A stretch of DNA of 64,000 bases from Taibaiella sp. KBW10 (GCF_003852495.1 NZ_QAJI01000004.1:553388-617387); one strand, 5' to 3'. Positions 1 through 9,444 are shown, numbered from the stretch's first letter. Made by a program: numbers and translations. Notes: generated by a model from the letters alone, not told the origin.

Positions 1-36
1 CCCTTTTCTATAACATTTTTATATATCAGAAGCCAT

Positions 37-891
37 CTAAGCCAGTAGCAGATCTGTTATCGTAAATACCGCAAATACTAAACTGATGATGCCATTGGTC
101 GTGCCGAAGGCCAGATTTACTTTACTCAGGTCATGAGGCTTTACCAAGGTATGCTGGTACACCAATAAGGAAAGTACAATGGCTGCGCCAATCCAGTAAA
201 CCCAGTGAAAACCGGCATAAAAGCCTACTGCTATAATCAGCGAAGCAGAAATAACATGTAATACATTGGATACCATCAAAGCGTTTTTCTTTCCTAAAGC
301 TGCCGGTATAGAATTCAAATGATGATCCTTATCAAACTCTTCGTCCTGCAAGGCATAAATAATATCAAATCCTGATACCCAGGTCAGGACAATAAAAGAA
401 AAGAACAGGGGCACCATATCAAAAGTCCCGGTAATAGTCAAATAAGCACCGATAGGTGCCAAAGCCAGGCCCACACCCAATACCAAGTGGCACAAAGCGG
501 TAAAGCGCTTGGTGTAGCTGTAAAACAGCACAACAAATAAAGCGACAGGCGATAAGTAAAAACACAAAGGATTAATGAAGTACGTTGCTGTCATGAACAA
601 CAAGGCATTCACAATCGTGAAGACTAAAGCATTATTAGCAGAAATCAGACCGGCAGGCACCTCGCGGGAAGCCGTTCTTGGATTTTTAGCATCAAATTTA
701 CGATCCAGAAAACGGTTAAATGCCATGGCAGCATTACGTGCCGTAACCATGCACACCAGCATTAATAACAAAATTTTCCAGTCAAAAGCATAATCCTGTT
801 TATAAAAAACAGCCAGCGCAAACCCAATAAGGGCAAAAGGTAAAGCAAAGATCGTGTGACTAAACTTTACCAGGGATAAGTATTTCTTCAA
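37..891 (-). CDS. UbiA-family prenyltransferase, MqnP/4-hydroxybenzoate polyprenyltransferase-like
   Basis: Integral-membrane aromatic prenyltransferase of 284 residues, the usual family length. Two Asp-rich motifs that bind Mg-diphosphate are visible: NRxxDxxxD at residues 59-67 and DEEFD at 183-187, with about eight hydrophobic segments between and after them. The stretch around the first motif (ARNAAMAFNRFLDRKFDAKN) is of the 'ubiA_other' type, which in menaquinone-only bacteria is MqnP of the futalosine pathway. It would attach the isoprenoid tail to the quinone headgroup at the inner membrane. A role in menaquinone synthesis is inferred from family and host; no other men or mqn gene is in the window. 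It follows the DUF1573 gene on the same strand with a 15-base gap and may be cotranscribed. Confidence 0.85.
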   Translation of the reverse strand: MKKYLSLVKFSHTIFALPFALIGFALAVFYKQDYAFDWKILLLMLVCMVTARNAAMAFNRFLDRKFDAKNPRTASREVPAGLISANNALVFTIVNALLFMTATYFINPLCFYLSPVALFVVLFYSYTKRFTALCHLVLGVGLALAPIGAYLTITGTFDMVPLFFSFIVLTWVSGFDIIYALQDEEFDKDHHLNSIPAALGKKNALMVSNVLHVISASLIIAVGFYAGFHWVYWIGAAIVLSLLVYQHTLVKPHDLSKVNLAFGTTNGIISLVFAVFTITDLLLA

Positions 892-906
892 AACGAAATG
901 ATAATA

Positions 907-1419
907 TTATTGTACAAGGGCTTTAAACTTCAGGGGAATACGATCCTGCTCGGCATTAGAGATCACCGTAATGGCTTTATCTACATTGCCCGCTTTCCCT
1001 TTAGAATTAAAAGAGATTTTGATTTCTCCGTTTTGTCCCGGAGGTACAGGTGTTTTTGTATAAGAAGGAATGGTACAACCACAAGTTGCAATCACATCAT
1101 CAATAATCAGCGGATTAGCACCTGTATTTTTAAATTTATACGTATGTTCTACCACATCACCATCTTTAATTGTTCCAAAATTAAACGTGTCTTTATCAAA
1201 TCTGACCGTTGTTTTCGGCCGGTCGCTTTGTGCTGGTGTTTTTAATTCTTTTAAGTTACCCGTGGATTCCAGGTTGTGTGCCGCATTCGCTTTATTTCCC
1301 TGCATATTCAGCTTATTCAATAAAGCAGTTTTGCTTACACCGGATAATTCTACCAACGCGATCGTAAAACAAGATAGGGTCAGCACTGTTAACAGAATCG
1401 TCTTTAGATTAGAGTTCAT
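907..1419 (-). CDS. DUF1573 domain exported protein
   Basis: 170 residues with an N-terminal hydrophobic anchor or signal (about 6-24), a linker, then a DUF1573 Ig-like beta domain from about residue 72 to the end. The domain hallmark 'tfnFGtIkdGdvv...F.ntG..PL.I..v...CGCT' is clear, with the CGC at 113-115. The family is abundant in Bacteroidota and sits in the periplasm or on the surface; the exact role is unknown. A TATATTTG promoter element lies just upstream on the minus strand (1445-1452). It is followed after 15 bases by the prenyltransferase, without an obvious functional link. Confidence 0.85.
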   Translation of the reverse strand: MNSNLKTILLTVLTLSCFTIALVELSGVSKTALLNKLNMQGNKANAAHNLESTGNLKELKTPAQSDRPKTTVRFDKDTFNFGTIKDGDVVEHTYKFKNTGANPLIIDDVIATCGCTIPSYTKTPVPPGQNGEIKISFNSKGKAGNVDKAITVISNAEQDRIPLKFKALVQ

Positions 1420-1444
1420 GAGTTAAAATAATGTTATTTAACGG

Positions 1445-1452
1445 CAAATATA
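1445..1452 (-). promoter_or_regulatory. Bacteroidota -7 element (TATATTTG)
   Basis: On the minus strand this reads TATATTTG, a perfect TAnnTTTG element, 25 bases before the DUF1573 start codon. No clear -33 TTG was found at the usual spacing, so the call rests on the -7 element alone. Confidence 0.5.
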
Positions 1453-1502
1453 CCAATTATACAAAATAAAAATACGAAAAGTAAGAGTTCAAACTGTTAT
1501 TC

Positions 1503-2318
1503 TTACCAACTTCCACTGGCACCGCCACCACCAAAACTACCACCGCCAAATCCACCAAATCCGCCGCCACCGCTACTTCCACCACCCCAGCTACCGCCAG
1601 AAGAACCCCGTCCACTCATCATTTCTCCTAAAATAGAACCCAGAAATATATCGGAGCCTCTGCGGCTGATATACCTTCCGCCACCACCACCCCCGCCACC
1701 GCGGGAAGCAAAGAAGATAACAAAGACAATAATGAGCACTATAATTGCAATGGCACCCTTGGGTACGCCTTTCTCTACATTATCTTCGGGATCTGCTTTA
1801 TACTCTCCTTTAGAAACCTTTATAATGGCATCAGCCCCATTCACAAATCCCTGATAATAATTACCTGATTTAAAGAAGGGGGTTATTTCATTACGGATGA
1901 TGCGTCCGGCCAGACCATCGGGAAGCACCCCTTCAAGTCCGTAACCTGTAGAGATATTTATCTTACGGTCACTGATGGCAGCCAAAATCAAAGCTCCGTT
2001 GTCCTTTCCTTTACGGCCTATCCCCCACCGGTTGCCCAGTTCAACAGCATACTGTGAAATATCATATTGCCCGGTACTCCGCACAATTACGATAGAAATC
2101 TGGGTAGAAGTTGCTCGATCAAAGCTATCTAAACGGGCCTCTAAAGCACTGACCTCTGAAGCATTCAGTATCCCCGCATAATCGTTGACCAGTTTAGGAG
2201 GATTGGGTTTTGCAGGAAAATCTTTATCTGATTGCGCTAGTGCCTGAAATGTGCCCAAACTCAACAGGAGGACACAGCACAGCTTTATATACTGCAGGAA
2301 TTTAATTCTTAATAACAT
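1503..2318 (-). CDS. TPM-domain (TLP18.3/Psb32/MOLO-1) membrane protein with glycine-rich tail
   Basis: 271 residues. Signal peptide to about residue 28 (cleavage near ALA/Q), TPM phosphatase-like domain at about 43-170 (VNDYAGIL start, later GYGLEGVLPDG), one transmembrane segment at about 189-204, then a very Gly/Ser-rich tail (207-271). This is the standard layout of the YgcG-type TPM proteins: an extracytoplasmic domain, an anchor and a disordered tail. The next gene upstream (2331-2792) is a second TPM protein lacking signal and anchor, and the two are 12 bases apart. In many Bacteroidota the pair sits behind lemA; here lemA is at 30.1 kb instead. Function is unproven; a role in envelope or photosystem-like protein quality control is known only for plant relatives. 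Confidence 0.85.
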   Translation of the reverse strand: MLLRIKFLQYIKLCCVLLLSLGTFQALAQSDKDFPAKPNPPKLVNDYAGILNASEVSALEARLDSFDRATSTQISIVIVRSTGQYDISQYAVELGNRWGIGRKGKDNGALILAAISDRKINISTGYGLEGVLPDGLAGRIIRNEITPFFKSGNYYQGFVNGADAIIKVSKGEYKADPEDNVEKGVPKGAIAIIVLIIVFVIFFASRGGGGGGGGRYISRRGSDIFLGSILGEMMSGRGSSGGSWGGGSSGGGGFGGFGGGSFGGGGASGSW

Positions 2319-2330
2319 TCATTTTTTCTT

Positions 2331-2792
2331 TTAGTGGCCAAAGACGATATCGTCCGGAATTTCGTTTTTATCTTCTTTCTCGGAATGCGGAAAATGCGTT
2401 CCCAAGTCTGTTCCGATGTCTTTAATGACGGTCACAAGCCCTTCTACAATTTTATCTTCCTTACAAAAATCCTGTAATATCCGCAGTTCCTTTTTCCAGT
2501 ACTGCTCCTTTCCTACCTTATGATGAATGCCTTCATCGCCCACGATTGCAATCTGGCGATCTTTGAGTGCCATATAAATCAATACGGCATTGCGCTGCTG
2601 TGTCAGGTGCATCTTCAGTTGTTCAAAAACTTCCCATGCCCGATCCGCCGCATTTACATATGTACAATGTGACTCTATATATACCCGCAATTCTCCCGAA
2701 GTAATACCCTCGGCATATTGTATGGCGCCCACAACCTCCTGCGCTTCATCAGCAGAAAGTAAGGGCTTTTTAGATGTAGAAAAAATAGCCAT
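2331..2792 (-). CDS. TPM-domain protein, no signal peptide
   Basis: 153 residues. The TPM fold runs from about residue 12 (LSADEAQEVVGAIQYAEGIT) to 130, with the conserved GELRVYIE strand and the 'nAVLIYmalkDRqiAIVGDeGI' core. There is no signal peptide or membrane segment, so it is probably cytosolic or held by its partner. The C-terminus is acidic. It lies immediately before the membrane-anchored TPM gene on the same strand, so they are likely one operon. Confidence 0.8.
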   Translation of the reverse strand: MAIFSTSKKPLLSADEAQEVVGAIQYAEGITSGELRVYIESHCTYVNAADRAWEVFEQLKMHLTQQRNAVLIYMALKDRQIAIVGDEGIHHKVGKEQYWKKELRILQDFCKEDKIVEGLVTVIKDIGTDLGTHFPHSEKEDKNEIPDDIVFGH

Positions 2793-2942
2793 TCGAACCC
2801 TTTGAAATTAATTCCAAATTTAGGATTAAAAATCAATATCATCGGCAGAATTTCCACTTATGACAAGGGAATATATACAAGATAGCCATGGGCATTCGTA
2901 AAAATTGATTAATTTGCAGGAATTCAGCAATCTAAAAATTTT

Positions 2943-4400
2943 ATGTCGAAAATTAAACAAAAAGAAATCAATGTATCTTCAGAAACAGGAACCTTAAAAC
3001 GCCTTTTGGTACACAGCCCCGATAGCGGCTTAGGCAAAGTGGTACCTTCAAAAGCACAAGACTGGTTATTTGAAGACATTGTGCATTTGGATACCATTCG
3101 CAGAAAAGAATACGATTACTATACCAAACTACTCCTCTACTTCCTTGACCCCGAAAAAATAAAGGGAAAATTGAATAAAATCGATGATCCCAGAAGTAAA
3201 CGCAATTTTTACAAACCGGAACATAAAGACTTTCATGCTTCGGATAAAGTTATAGAATTACAGTTGTTGCTCAGCCAGATCCTGGCACAGGAAAACATCC
3301 GCATCAAACTGATCGCATCAGTATGTGCTATTGAAAACTGTAGCTATGAAACCCAACAAAAATTAATGGGTTACAAACCGGATCAATTGGCTAAAATATT
3401 CATTAGCGGTACGCATAATGAAAACGAAATGATTTTCCCGCCCATCCCGAATTTTATCTTTACAAGAGATATCGGCATTACGGTAAATGAGTTTATCTTA
3501 TTAAATAAACCGGCGAAAAAAGCCCGTACAAGAGAGGCTTTGTTATCGAAATACATTTTCTTTAACCACCCTTATTTTGCCCATTATAAAGACAATATCA
3601 TAGAACTGCCCGATTTGCAGCATCATTTCTTATTGCCCAAGGAAGCGGAAGAACATAAAGTGACCCTGGAAGGTGGTGATGTTATGGTGGTGAGCAAAGA
3701 TCATTTATTGGTTGGGGTGAGTGAGCGTACCAGCTGGGATGCCGCTTATCAAACCATTAAAGTATTGTTTGATAAAAAAGTAGTGAAGAAAATTACGGTT
3801 GTAAAAATTCCGCGTAAGCGCGATTATATGCACATCGATACAGTATTTACACAGGTGAAGAAAAACATCTGGGTGATGCTGGGTATTTTCTCCGACAAAT
3901 CGGTAAAACACCTGGATGGAGATAGTGTGCAAAGGAACCTGGGTATTGTACAAAAGTCAAAAGATGATAAATTAAAGATCATCCAGTTCAATAGTAAAAA
4001 TATAGACAATCCGAGCTATTTTGAAAGTCTGGAGGAGCTGCTGATCGACATCAGTACCAAAGACCTGGGTTGTAAAGAGAAAGATGTAAAGATCATTTTA
4101 TCAGGTAATGATGAGTTCCCTTATGATGTGCGTGAGCAATGGACGGACAGCTGTAACCTGTTGGCTATTAAAGAAGGTGTAGTTCTAGGCTATGACCGGA
4201 ATGATAAAACAGTTGAAGCATTTGAAGCGGCCGGGTTTAAATCGGTAAAGGTTGAGGACCTTATCCAGGCATTGGAAACCGATAAAATACAAGTGAAGGA
4301 TATTAAAGATACCATCATCCTCATGCCTTCTGCCGAGCTCTCCCGAGCAAGGGGTGGTTTCCACTGTATGAGTATGCCTATATTAAGAGATAACGATTAA
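2943..4400 (+). CDS. Arginine deiminase family protein (guanidino-group hydrolase/amidinotransferase fold)
   Basis: 485 residues of the pentein fold. It opens like arginine deiminase (SSETGTLKRLLVHSPDSGL), and carries the family's catalytic set: FTRD at 173-176, EGGD at 243-246, His297 and Asp299 in MHIDTVF, and the nucleophile Cys475 in GGFHCMSMP near the C-terminus (arginine deiminase has RCMSMP there). It should hydrolyse a guanidino substrate, probably arginine to citrulline. At 485 residues it is longer than classic ArcA (~410), with extra sequence at about 70-110. It starts a tight plus-strand operon with a CtlX-like hydrolase (19-base gap) and recN. Arginine/citrulline use by the pair is inferred; no transporter or arcBC is nearby. 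Confidence 0.8.
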   Translation: MSKIKQKEINVSSETGTLKRLLVHSPDSGLGKVVPSKAQDWLFEDIVHLDTIRRKEYDYYTKLLLYFLDPEKIKGKLNKIDDPRSKRNFYKPEHKDFHASDKVIELQLLLSQILAQENIRIKLIASVCAIENCSYETQQKLMGYKPDQLAKIFISGTHNENEMIFPPIPNFIFTRDIGITVNEFILLNKPAKKARTREALLSKYIFFNHPYFAHYKDNIIELPDLQHHFLLPKEAEEHKVTLEGGDVMVVSKDHLLVGVSERTSWDAAYQTIKVLFDKKVVKKITVVKIPRKRDYMHIDTVFTQVKKNIWVMLGIFSDKSVKHLDGDSVQRNLGIVQKSKDDKLKIIQFNSKNIDNPSYFESLEELLIDISTKDLGCKEKDVKIILSGNDEFPYDVREQWTDSCNLLAIKEGVVLGYDRNDKTVEAFEAAGFKSVKVEDLIQALETDKIQVKDIKDTIILMPSAELSRARGGFHCMSMPILRDND

Positions 4401-4419
4401 AAAATAAACGGGACACATT

Positions 4420-5325
4420 ATGAGTAGTTATGCCTTATTGATGGTACGCCCTTCCCGTTTCGGATTTAATGCCGAAACGGCTGTAAACAATGCGTTTCAG
4501 GTGGCCGGTAATCAAAACGACGTACAAGAAAAAGCCTTAAAAGAATTTGACGATTTCGTCACCCTATTACGCGATCAGCACATAGACGTTATCGTGGTAG
4601 AAGATACTGTAGCGCCACATACGCCCGACAGTATCTTCCCCAATAACTGGATCAGTTTTCATAAAAACAGTACGATTGTACTCTACCCCATGTTTGCCGA
4701 AAACAGAAGACTGGAGCGGAAGGAATCCGTAATGGACGCCATTCGCAACCAATTCAGTATCGACAATACCATAGACCTGACCAAGAATGAATCGCAGGAC
4801 ATTTTCCTGGAAGGTACCGGGAGCATTATCTTAGACCGTAAGCAGAAGATTGCTTATGCTAATATTTCGCCACGTACCGACGAGAATCTGTTTAAAGAAT
4901 TTTGTGAGGAAATGGGTTATCAACCGGTCATTTTCGAAGCAAAAGATGAGCAGGGACAAGACATCTATCATACCAATGTAATGATGTGTGTGGGTGACCA
5001 TTATGCCGTTATATGCCTGGAATGTATCCCGGAAGCACAGCGGAGTATGGTTAAAGAAACCCTGGAAAACAGTGGCAAAACGATCATCGAAATCAGCTAT
5101 GATCAAATGAATCATTTTGCGGGCAATATGCTACAGGTAGAGAATACAGCCGGAGAGAAATTCCTCGTCATGTCTGCCCAGGCCTATGCCTCGCTGAACC
5201 CTATGCAAATAGAAACCTTAACCCGTTTTAACCCCATCTTACAAACTCCCTTATATACCATAGAGCAAAATGGCGGTGGTAGCGCAAGATGTATGATGGC
5301 AGAAATACTATTACCTAAAAAATAA
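4420..5325 (+). CDS. ctlX: Citrulline utilization hydrolase CtlX-like (amidinotransferase family)
   Basis: 301 residues, pentein fold. It starts with LLMVRPSRFGFNAETAVNN, typical of CtlX, and shows FPNNWIS (about 71-77), FLEGTGSIILDR (about 129-140) and a C-terminal nucleophile Cys291 in GGGSARCMMAEI. CtlX hydrolyses citrulline to ornithine. Placed 19 bases after the arginine deiminase-like gene, it suggests a two-step arginine to citrulline to ornithine route in the cytosol. Gene identity is by family resemblance; closely related dimethylarginine hydrolases cannot be ruled out by eye. Confidence 0.8.
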   Translation: MSSYALLMVRPSRFGFNAETAVNNAFQVAGNQNDVQEKALKEFDDFVTLLRDQHIDVIVVEDTVAPHTPDSIFPNNWISFHKNSTIVLYPMFAENRRLERKESVMDAIRNQFSIDNTIDLTKNESQDIFLEGTGSIILDRKQKIAYANISPRTDENLFKEFCEEMGYQPVIFEAKDEQGQDIYHTNVMMCVGDHYAVICLECIPEAQRSMVKETLENSGKTIIEISYDQMNHFAGNMLQVENTAGEKFLVMSAQAYASLNPMQIETLTRFNPILQTPLYTIEQNGGGSARCMMAEILLPKK

Positions 5326-5340
5326 TTCAGCAACAAGAAG

Positions 5341-7002
5341 GTGTTACAGAAATTACTGATCAGGAATTATGCGATTATAGACGAACTAACAATAACGTTC
5401 GATGAACACCTGAATGTCATTACCGGAGAGACAGGTGCCGGTAAGTCCATCATTCTGGGAGCGATCTCTTTAATTTTAGGAGAGCGTGCCGATACTTCTG
5501 TATTGATTAATGTAGCCGAAAAATGTATTGTAGAGGCGCATTTTGACACCGCTGGCAATGCAGCATTCACGCAATTACTACAGGAGCAGGAATTAGATAT
5601 AGAGCCGATAACCATCATCAGGAGGGAAATCAGTACTTCGGGTAAATCGCGTGCTTTTGTAAACGACACTCCCGTAACGCTGACCATCCTTAATGAACTC
5701 ACGTCTACCCTTGTAGACCTGCACCGGCAGTTTGACAACCGTTCGCTGGACGATAGCGGCTTTATGTATGCCGCGCTCGATGCCGTAGCTGAAACACAAA
5801 CTTTAGCTACGCAGTACCAGAACGCTTTTGAGGACTATAAATTATTACAAAAACAATATCAGCAACTACTACAGGACCAGGCGGCCTGGCAGAAAGAAGC
5901 GGACTATAACCAATTTCTTTTTGATGAGTTGGAAGCGGCAGATTTTAAGGAACAGGAGATTGAGAGCCTGGAAACACAGCTGAAGCAATTAAGCAATGCA
6001 GAGCTTATCAAAAACACCTTAAGCGAAGGTTATATGGTATTGGCAGAAGGGGAACAACCCTTAACAGCCGAAATCAAAAGGATCGTACAACAGTTACAAC
6101 ACATTATTCCGGTATATCCAGATGCTCACGATATTGCAACAAGACTGAATAGTGCCTATGAGGAGCTGAAAGATTTGGCCAATGAATTGTCGCACCTCCA
6201 GGAGGCTGTAGACCTTGATGCAGGCCAATTGCAGGAAATGCAGGAACGCCTGGACCTTGGGAATCGTTTATTAAAAAAACATGCCCTGAGCGATACGGAA
6301 GCCTTACGTGCAGTACACCAACAACTGGCCGGTATCCTCTCTGCACAACAACAGGCCGATACAACTTTAGAGCAGTTAAAAGCAGCCATAAGTCAATCAG
6401 AAGCCGGACTCGAAAAGCAAGCGCAATCCTTGTTCAAACAACGTATCGCCAAAGCACCGGTTTTTGCAAAAGACATCAATGAATTATTGCAATTGATTGG
6501 CATGCCCAATGCTGCCTTCAAGATAGAATTGCAGCCGGCGACACAGTTCAATGCTTTTGGTAAAGACAGTATTCAATACCTTTTGGATGCCAACAAAAGC
6601 GGCAAATTTGCGACAGTACAGAAAGCTGCATCGGGCGGGGAACTGAGCCGGATTATGCTCAGTATTAAAACCCTCACGGCAAAAGCCCTGCAACTCCCTA
6701 CCCTGATCTTTGATGAGGTGGATACCGGCATTTCAGGTGAGGCGGCCAAACAAGTAGGTATTCTGCTTCGCTCACTGGGTGCTTATCACCAGGTATTGTG
6801 CATCACGCACCAACCACAGGTAGCCGGCAAAGGACACAAACACTTCTATGTATACAAAGCCATGGAGCAAGGTAAAATCAATACCCGTATAAAAGCATTG
6901 GATATGGATGAGCGCATACAACTGATTGCACAAATGATTGGCGGCGAACAACCTTCTGAGGCGGCATTAAACAATGCAAAAGAATTGGTCACTGTTTCCT
7001 GA
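5341..7002 (+). CDS. recN: DNA repair protein RecN
   Basis: 553 residues, SMC-like ATPase for double-strand-break repair. Walker A GETGAGKS at 29-36, ABC signature SGGELSR at 431-437, Walker B LIFDEVDTGISGE around 456-467, with a long coiled-coil middle (about 150-380) rich in Gln, Glu and Leu. Length matches the family. The start is GTG at 5341, which gives the canonical MLQKLLIRNYAIID opening; no ATG fits. It is 15 bases behind the CtlX gene, so it is the last gene of that operon, and a strong hairpin follows at 7022-7062. Confidence 0.95.
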   Translation: MLQKLLIRNYAIIDELTITFDEHLNVITGETGAGKSIILGAISLILGERADTSVLINVAEKCIVEAHFDTAGNAAFTQLLQEQELDIEPITIIRREISTSGKSRAFVNDTPVTLTILNELTSTLVDLHRQFDNRSLDDSGFMYAALDAVAETQTLATQYQNAFEDYKLLQKQYQQLLQDQAAWQKEADYNQFLFDELEAADFKEQEIESLETQLKQLSNAELIKNTLSEGYMVLAEGEQPLTAEIKRIVQQLQHIIPVYPDAHDIATRLNSAYEELKDLANELSHLQEAVDLDAGQLQEMQERLDLGNRLLKKHALSDTEALRAVHQQLAGILSAQQQADTTLEQLKAAISQSEAGLEKQAQSLFKQRIAKAPVFAKDINELLQLIGMPNAAFKIELQPATQFNAFGKDSIQYLLDANKSGKFATVQKAASGGELSRIMLSIKTLTAKALQLPTLIFDEVDTGISGEAAKQVGILLRSLGAYHQVLCITHQPQVAGKGHKHFYVYKAMEQGKINTRIKALDMDERIQLIAQMIGGEQPSEAALNNAKELVTVS

Positions 7003-7021
7003 TCGCACTAATATCAAATTA

Positions 7022-7062
7022 TTTACAAAATGCCTGCATAAATTGTGCAGGCATTTTGTAAA
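7022..7062. terminator. Perfect 17-bp inverted repeat after recN
   Basis: Arms 7022-7038 and 7046-7062 are perfectly complementary around a 7-base loop. The A/T-rich outer ends would give an A-tract before and a T-rich end after the GC core, so it can terminate in both directions. It lies 20 bases after the recN stop. Confidence 0.8.
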
Positions 7063-7276
7063 TATGATTACAGATGCGATCGGCTATAATTCCTATTATC
7101 GTGGCGGCTATATCAACCAAATAGATGCGCACAATTTTGCTTTTGCGCTACTTGTTTTAAACAAAGGCTTTCAGGCATCTACATTTTACAAAAAAGAACT
7201 ACTCAAAGGCAAACCTTCATTTATAATAGATCAAACTTAAAAAATCATAGCCCTTTTCCCAAATGATAAGCGCTTC

Positions 7277-7816
7277 TTATTTAATTTTTACTCTTTTCCC
7301 GAATTGATATCTAATTTCTACTACACCTCTCCATACGTTTAAATTCCAGGAATAGGCTTTATAAGACCATAAATCATGCTCAAATTCCAATCCTGTTTCA
7401 AGCAAAAAACTAAGATTTTGTAATTTTTTGAACGGGGTAACTTCTACACCTAATGGCACAGAAACAAAGAAATTTGTACTATTAATAGTACCGGGGAAAA
7501 AATACTTTTGTCGCCAAAACTTTAATTTATACTCCAGGCCTGTATATAAATTTATACTTTTTTCATTCAAAATATTGTATACAACACCAACTGTAGGAGT
7601 ATGCTTATATCCATGGACTTGATCTGGTGTAAAGGGTACTTCCCAATATTCATAATAATATCTTGTATATAAAGTAGCATTCTTATACTTAAGCCCTAGT
7701 CCAATACCTTCAGAACCAATGGAGCCAAATGTCTTCAGTTTATCTTGTGCATTCAATGAACTGGTTATTAAAAATGCTGATAAAACTAATTGTAAAAATT
7801 TAGATGTTGAATGCAT
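7277..7816 (-). CDS. Hypothetical exported protein, probable outer-membrane beta-barrel
   Basis: 179 residues with a signal peptide (MHSTSKFLQLVLSAFLITSSLNAQ, cut near residue 23-24). The mature part has alternating hydrophobic/aromatic strands ending in RYQFGKRVKIK, which fits a small 8-strand beta-barrel of the outer membrane. I recognise no specific family. It is monocistronic, isolated by AT-rich DNA on the right (7817-8488), and converges on the recN operon. Base composition is lower in G+C than the neighbouring housekeeping genes. Confidence 0.6.
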   Translation of the reverse strand: MHSTSKFLQLVLSAFLITSSLNAQDKLKTFGSIGSEGIGLGLKYKNATLYTRYYYEYWEVPFTPDQVHGYKHTPTVGVVYNILNEKSINLYTGLEYKLKFWRQKYFFPGTINSTNFFVSVPLGVEVTPFKKLQNLSFLLETGLEFEHDLWSYKAYSWNLNVWRGVVEIRYQFGKRVKIK

Positions 7817-8383
7817 TTCTTAAATTGATTTTTTATAATTTGTTCAAAAAAGTTAATCTTATTTCAAACTACCAACTTATTATTATTCTGTTCTTGTAAG
7901 TACCAAAAAAGAGAACGAAATCACTAAAGACATACTTGATCGTTGATAGTTTGATTTTCCAAGCAGCAAACATAGCCAACTTTTCCTATATATCAATTTC
8001 CATTTGTTCATAGATATTACAAAAATAAACCAGACTTATCGTCACCTTTTTTGTAGAAATAGAAATGGTATAATACCCGAAAAATAGTTAATTAAAATCG
8101 TTTCAAATCTTTTATAGTCTTAAATGGGTTTACCAGAGAATGGAAATTTCAAAAATTGCTACCCATTTTCGATACCCTTGCAAAGGATATTGATTCATAT
8201 CAAAGTACTCAATTTATGCTACGCTGCCGGGTACAGCGCTGCTCTAACCAATCCGAAAGACAAAAAAACACTTTAAAACCTCAAAAAAGATGTTATCTTT
8301 CCAACTAATTCAAAAATGATTTCATTTTTAATATTGATTATCAATAAGTTATGGAGATAGCGTAAAAATAATTAATAAAACTG
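7817..8383. other. AT-rich intergenic region before rplM; no gene seen
   Basis: No open frame of note. Minus-strand positions 8221-8251 resemble a tRNA D-arm plus anticodon arm (see findings), but no complete cloverleaf is formed. The rplM promoter lies at the right end. Confidence 0.4.
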
Positions 8384-8414
8384 TTGGAAAAATAATGCGG
8401 GATACCTACCTTTG
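8384..8414 (+). promoter_or_regulatory. Promoter of the rplM-rpsI operon
   Basis: TTG at 8384-8386 and TACCTTTG at 8407-8414 with a 20-base spacer, matching the Bacteroidota sigma-ABfr -33/-7 pattern. Transcription would start near 8420, leaving a leader of about 70 bases before rplM. Confidence 0.75.
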
Positions 8415-8488
8415 CGCTCCCTTTGTATGCAATGTAATCATGCATTGTTTACTTAAGTATTAATCATTAAAAGAAAAACAGGAAAAAA

Positions 8489-8938
8489 ATGTCTCTAAAT
8501 CAATTGAGCTACAGAACACAGTCTGCCAACGAGAAAATCGTAAAACGTGATTGGTTCGTTGCAGATGCAACAAATCAAACATTAGGCCGCTTTTGCTCTA
8601 AAATCGCTGCAGTATTGCGCGGTAAAAACAAAGCGTACTTTACACCCCACTTCGATTGTGGTGATTATGTAATTGTTACGAATTCTTCTAAAATTACCAT
8701 GACCGGTAACAAATTAGATCAAAAAGATTACCAAACTTATTCTGGTTATCCAAATGGTCAAAAACACGAAAGTGCTAAAAACTTATTAGCACGTCGTCCT
8801 AACGCTGTTATCGAGCGCGGTGTAAAAGGTATGTTACCTAAAAACAGTTTAGGTCGTCAAATGATTAAGAAATTATTCGTTTACGATGGTGCAGAGCATC
8901 CTCATGCAGCACAACAACCTAAAGAATTCAAATATTAA
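8489..8938 (+). CDS. rplM: 50S ribosomal protein L13
   Basis: 149 residues, full family length. It shows KRDWFVADATNQTLGR near the start, the FDCGDYVIV strand, and the conserved GVKGMLPKNSLGRQM and LFVYDGAEHPH stretches. L13 binds 23S rRNA early in large-subunit assembly. It is the first gene of rplM-rpsI(-rpsB), the conserved bacterial order, behind a good promoter at 8384-8414. Codon use is strongly biased, as expected for a highly expressed gene. Confidence 0.97.
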   Translation: MSLNQLSYRTQSANEKIVKRDWFVADATNQTLGRFCSKIAAVLRGKNKAYFTPHFDCGDYVIVTNSSKITMTGNKLDQKDYQTYSGYPNGQKHESAKNLLARRPNAVIERGVKGMLPKNSLGRQMIKKLFVYDGAEHPHAAQQPKEFKY

Positions 8939-8978
8939 TATCATTTCTCCCCGGGAGGCAAAATATTACAAATAATAA

Positions 8979-9368
8979 ATGGAAAAGCAAACAAATGCAA
9001 TTGGTCGTCGTAAGGAAGCCGTAGCTCGTGTTTATTTAAGCAAGGGTTCTGGTGATATAAAAGTAAACGACAAAGAATACAAAAACTACTTCCCATTAAT
9101 CTACTTACAAAACCAAGTAGAATTACCATTCAAAACAATTGAAGGTGCTGATAAATTTGACGTTGTTGTAAACGTTAAAGGCGGTGGCCCTAAAGGACAA
9201 GCAGAAGCGATTAAATTGGCTATTGCCCGTGCTTTGTGTGAAGTAAATGCAGAGTATCGTCCTTCATTGAAAAAAGAAGGTTTATTACACCGCGATCCTC
9301 GTGCTGTTGAGCGTAAGAAATTCGGTAAGCGTAAAGCGCGTCGTAGCTTCCAGTTCTCAAAACGTTAA
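8979..9368 (+). CDS. rpsI: 30S ribosomal protein S9
   Basis: 129 residues. IGRRKEAVARVYLSKGSG at the N-terminus, KGGGPKGQAEAIKLAIARAL in the middle and the basic C-terminal tail KFGKRKARRSFQFSKR, which reaches the ribosomal P site in known structures. It follows rplM by 40 bases in the standard operon. Confidence 0.97.
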   Translation: MEKQTNAIGRRKEAVARVYLSKGSGDIKVNDKEYKNYFPLIYLQNQVELPFKTIEGADKFDVVVNVKGGGPKGQAEAIKLAIARALCEVNAEYRPSLKKEGLLHRDPRAVERKKFGKRKARRSFQFSKR

Positions 9369-9444
9369 TATCGTATTTTACACTTCTTTTTTGGAGTGTG
9401 CCTAGTAAAAATTTTTTCAAAACAATATTTAATATATTCCAACA

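Noticed and set aside
6974-7240. 88-codon frame overlapping the recN end (or 58 codons from ATG 7064)
   Set aside because: It crosses the recN stop and the strong hairpin at 7022-7062 and has no promoter of its own. The part from 7064 has a natural-looking composition, so a small decayed gene cannot be excluded, but I cannot support a call.
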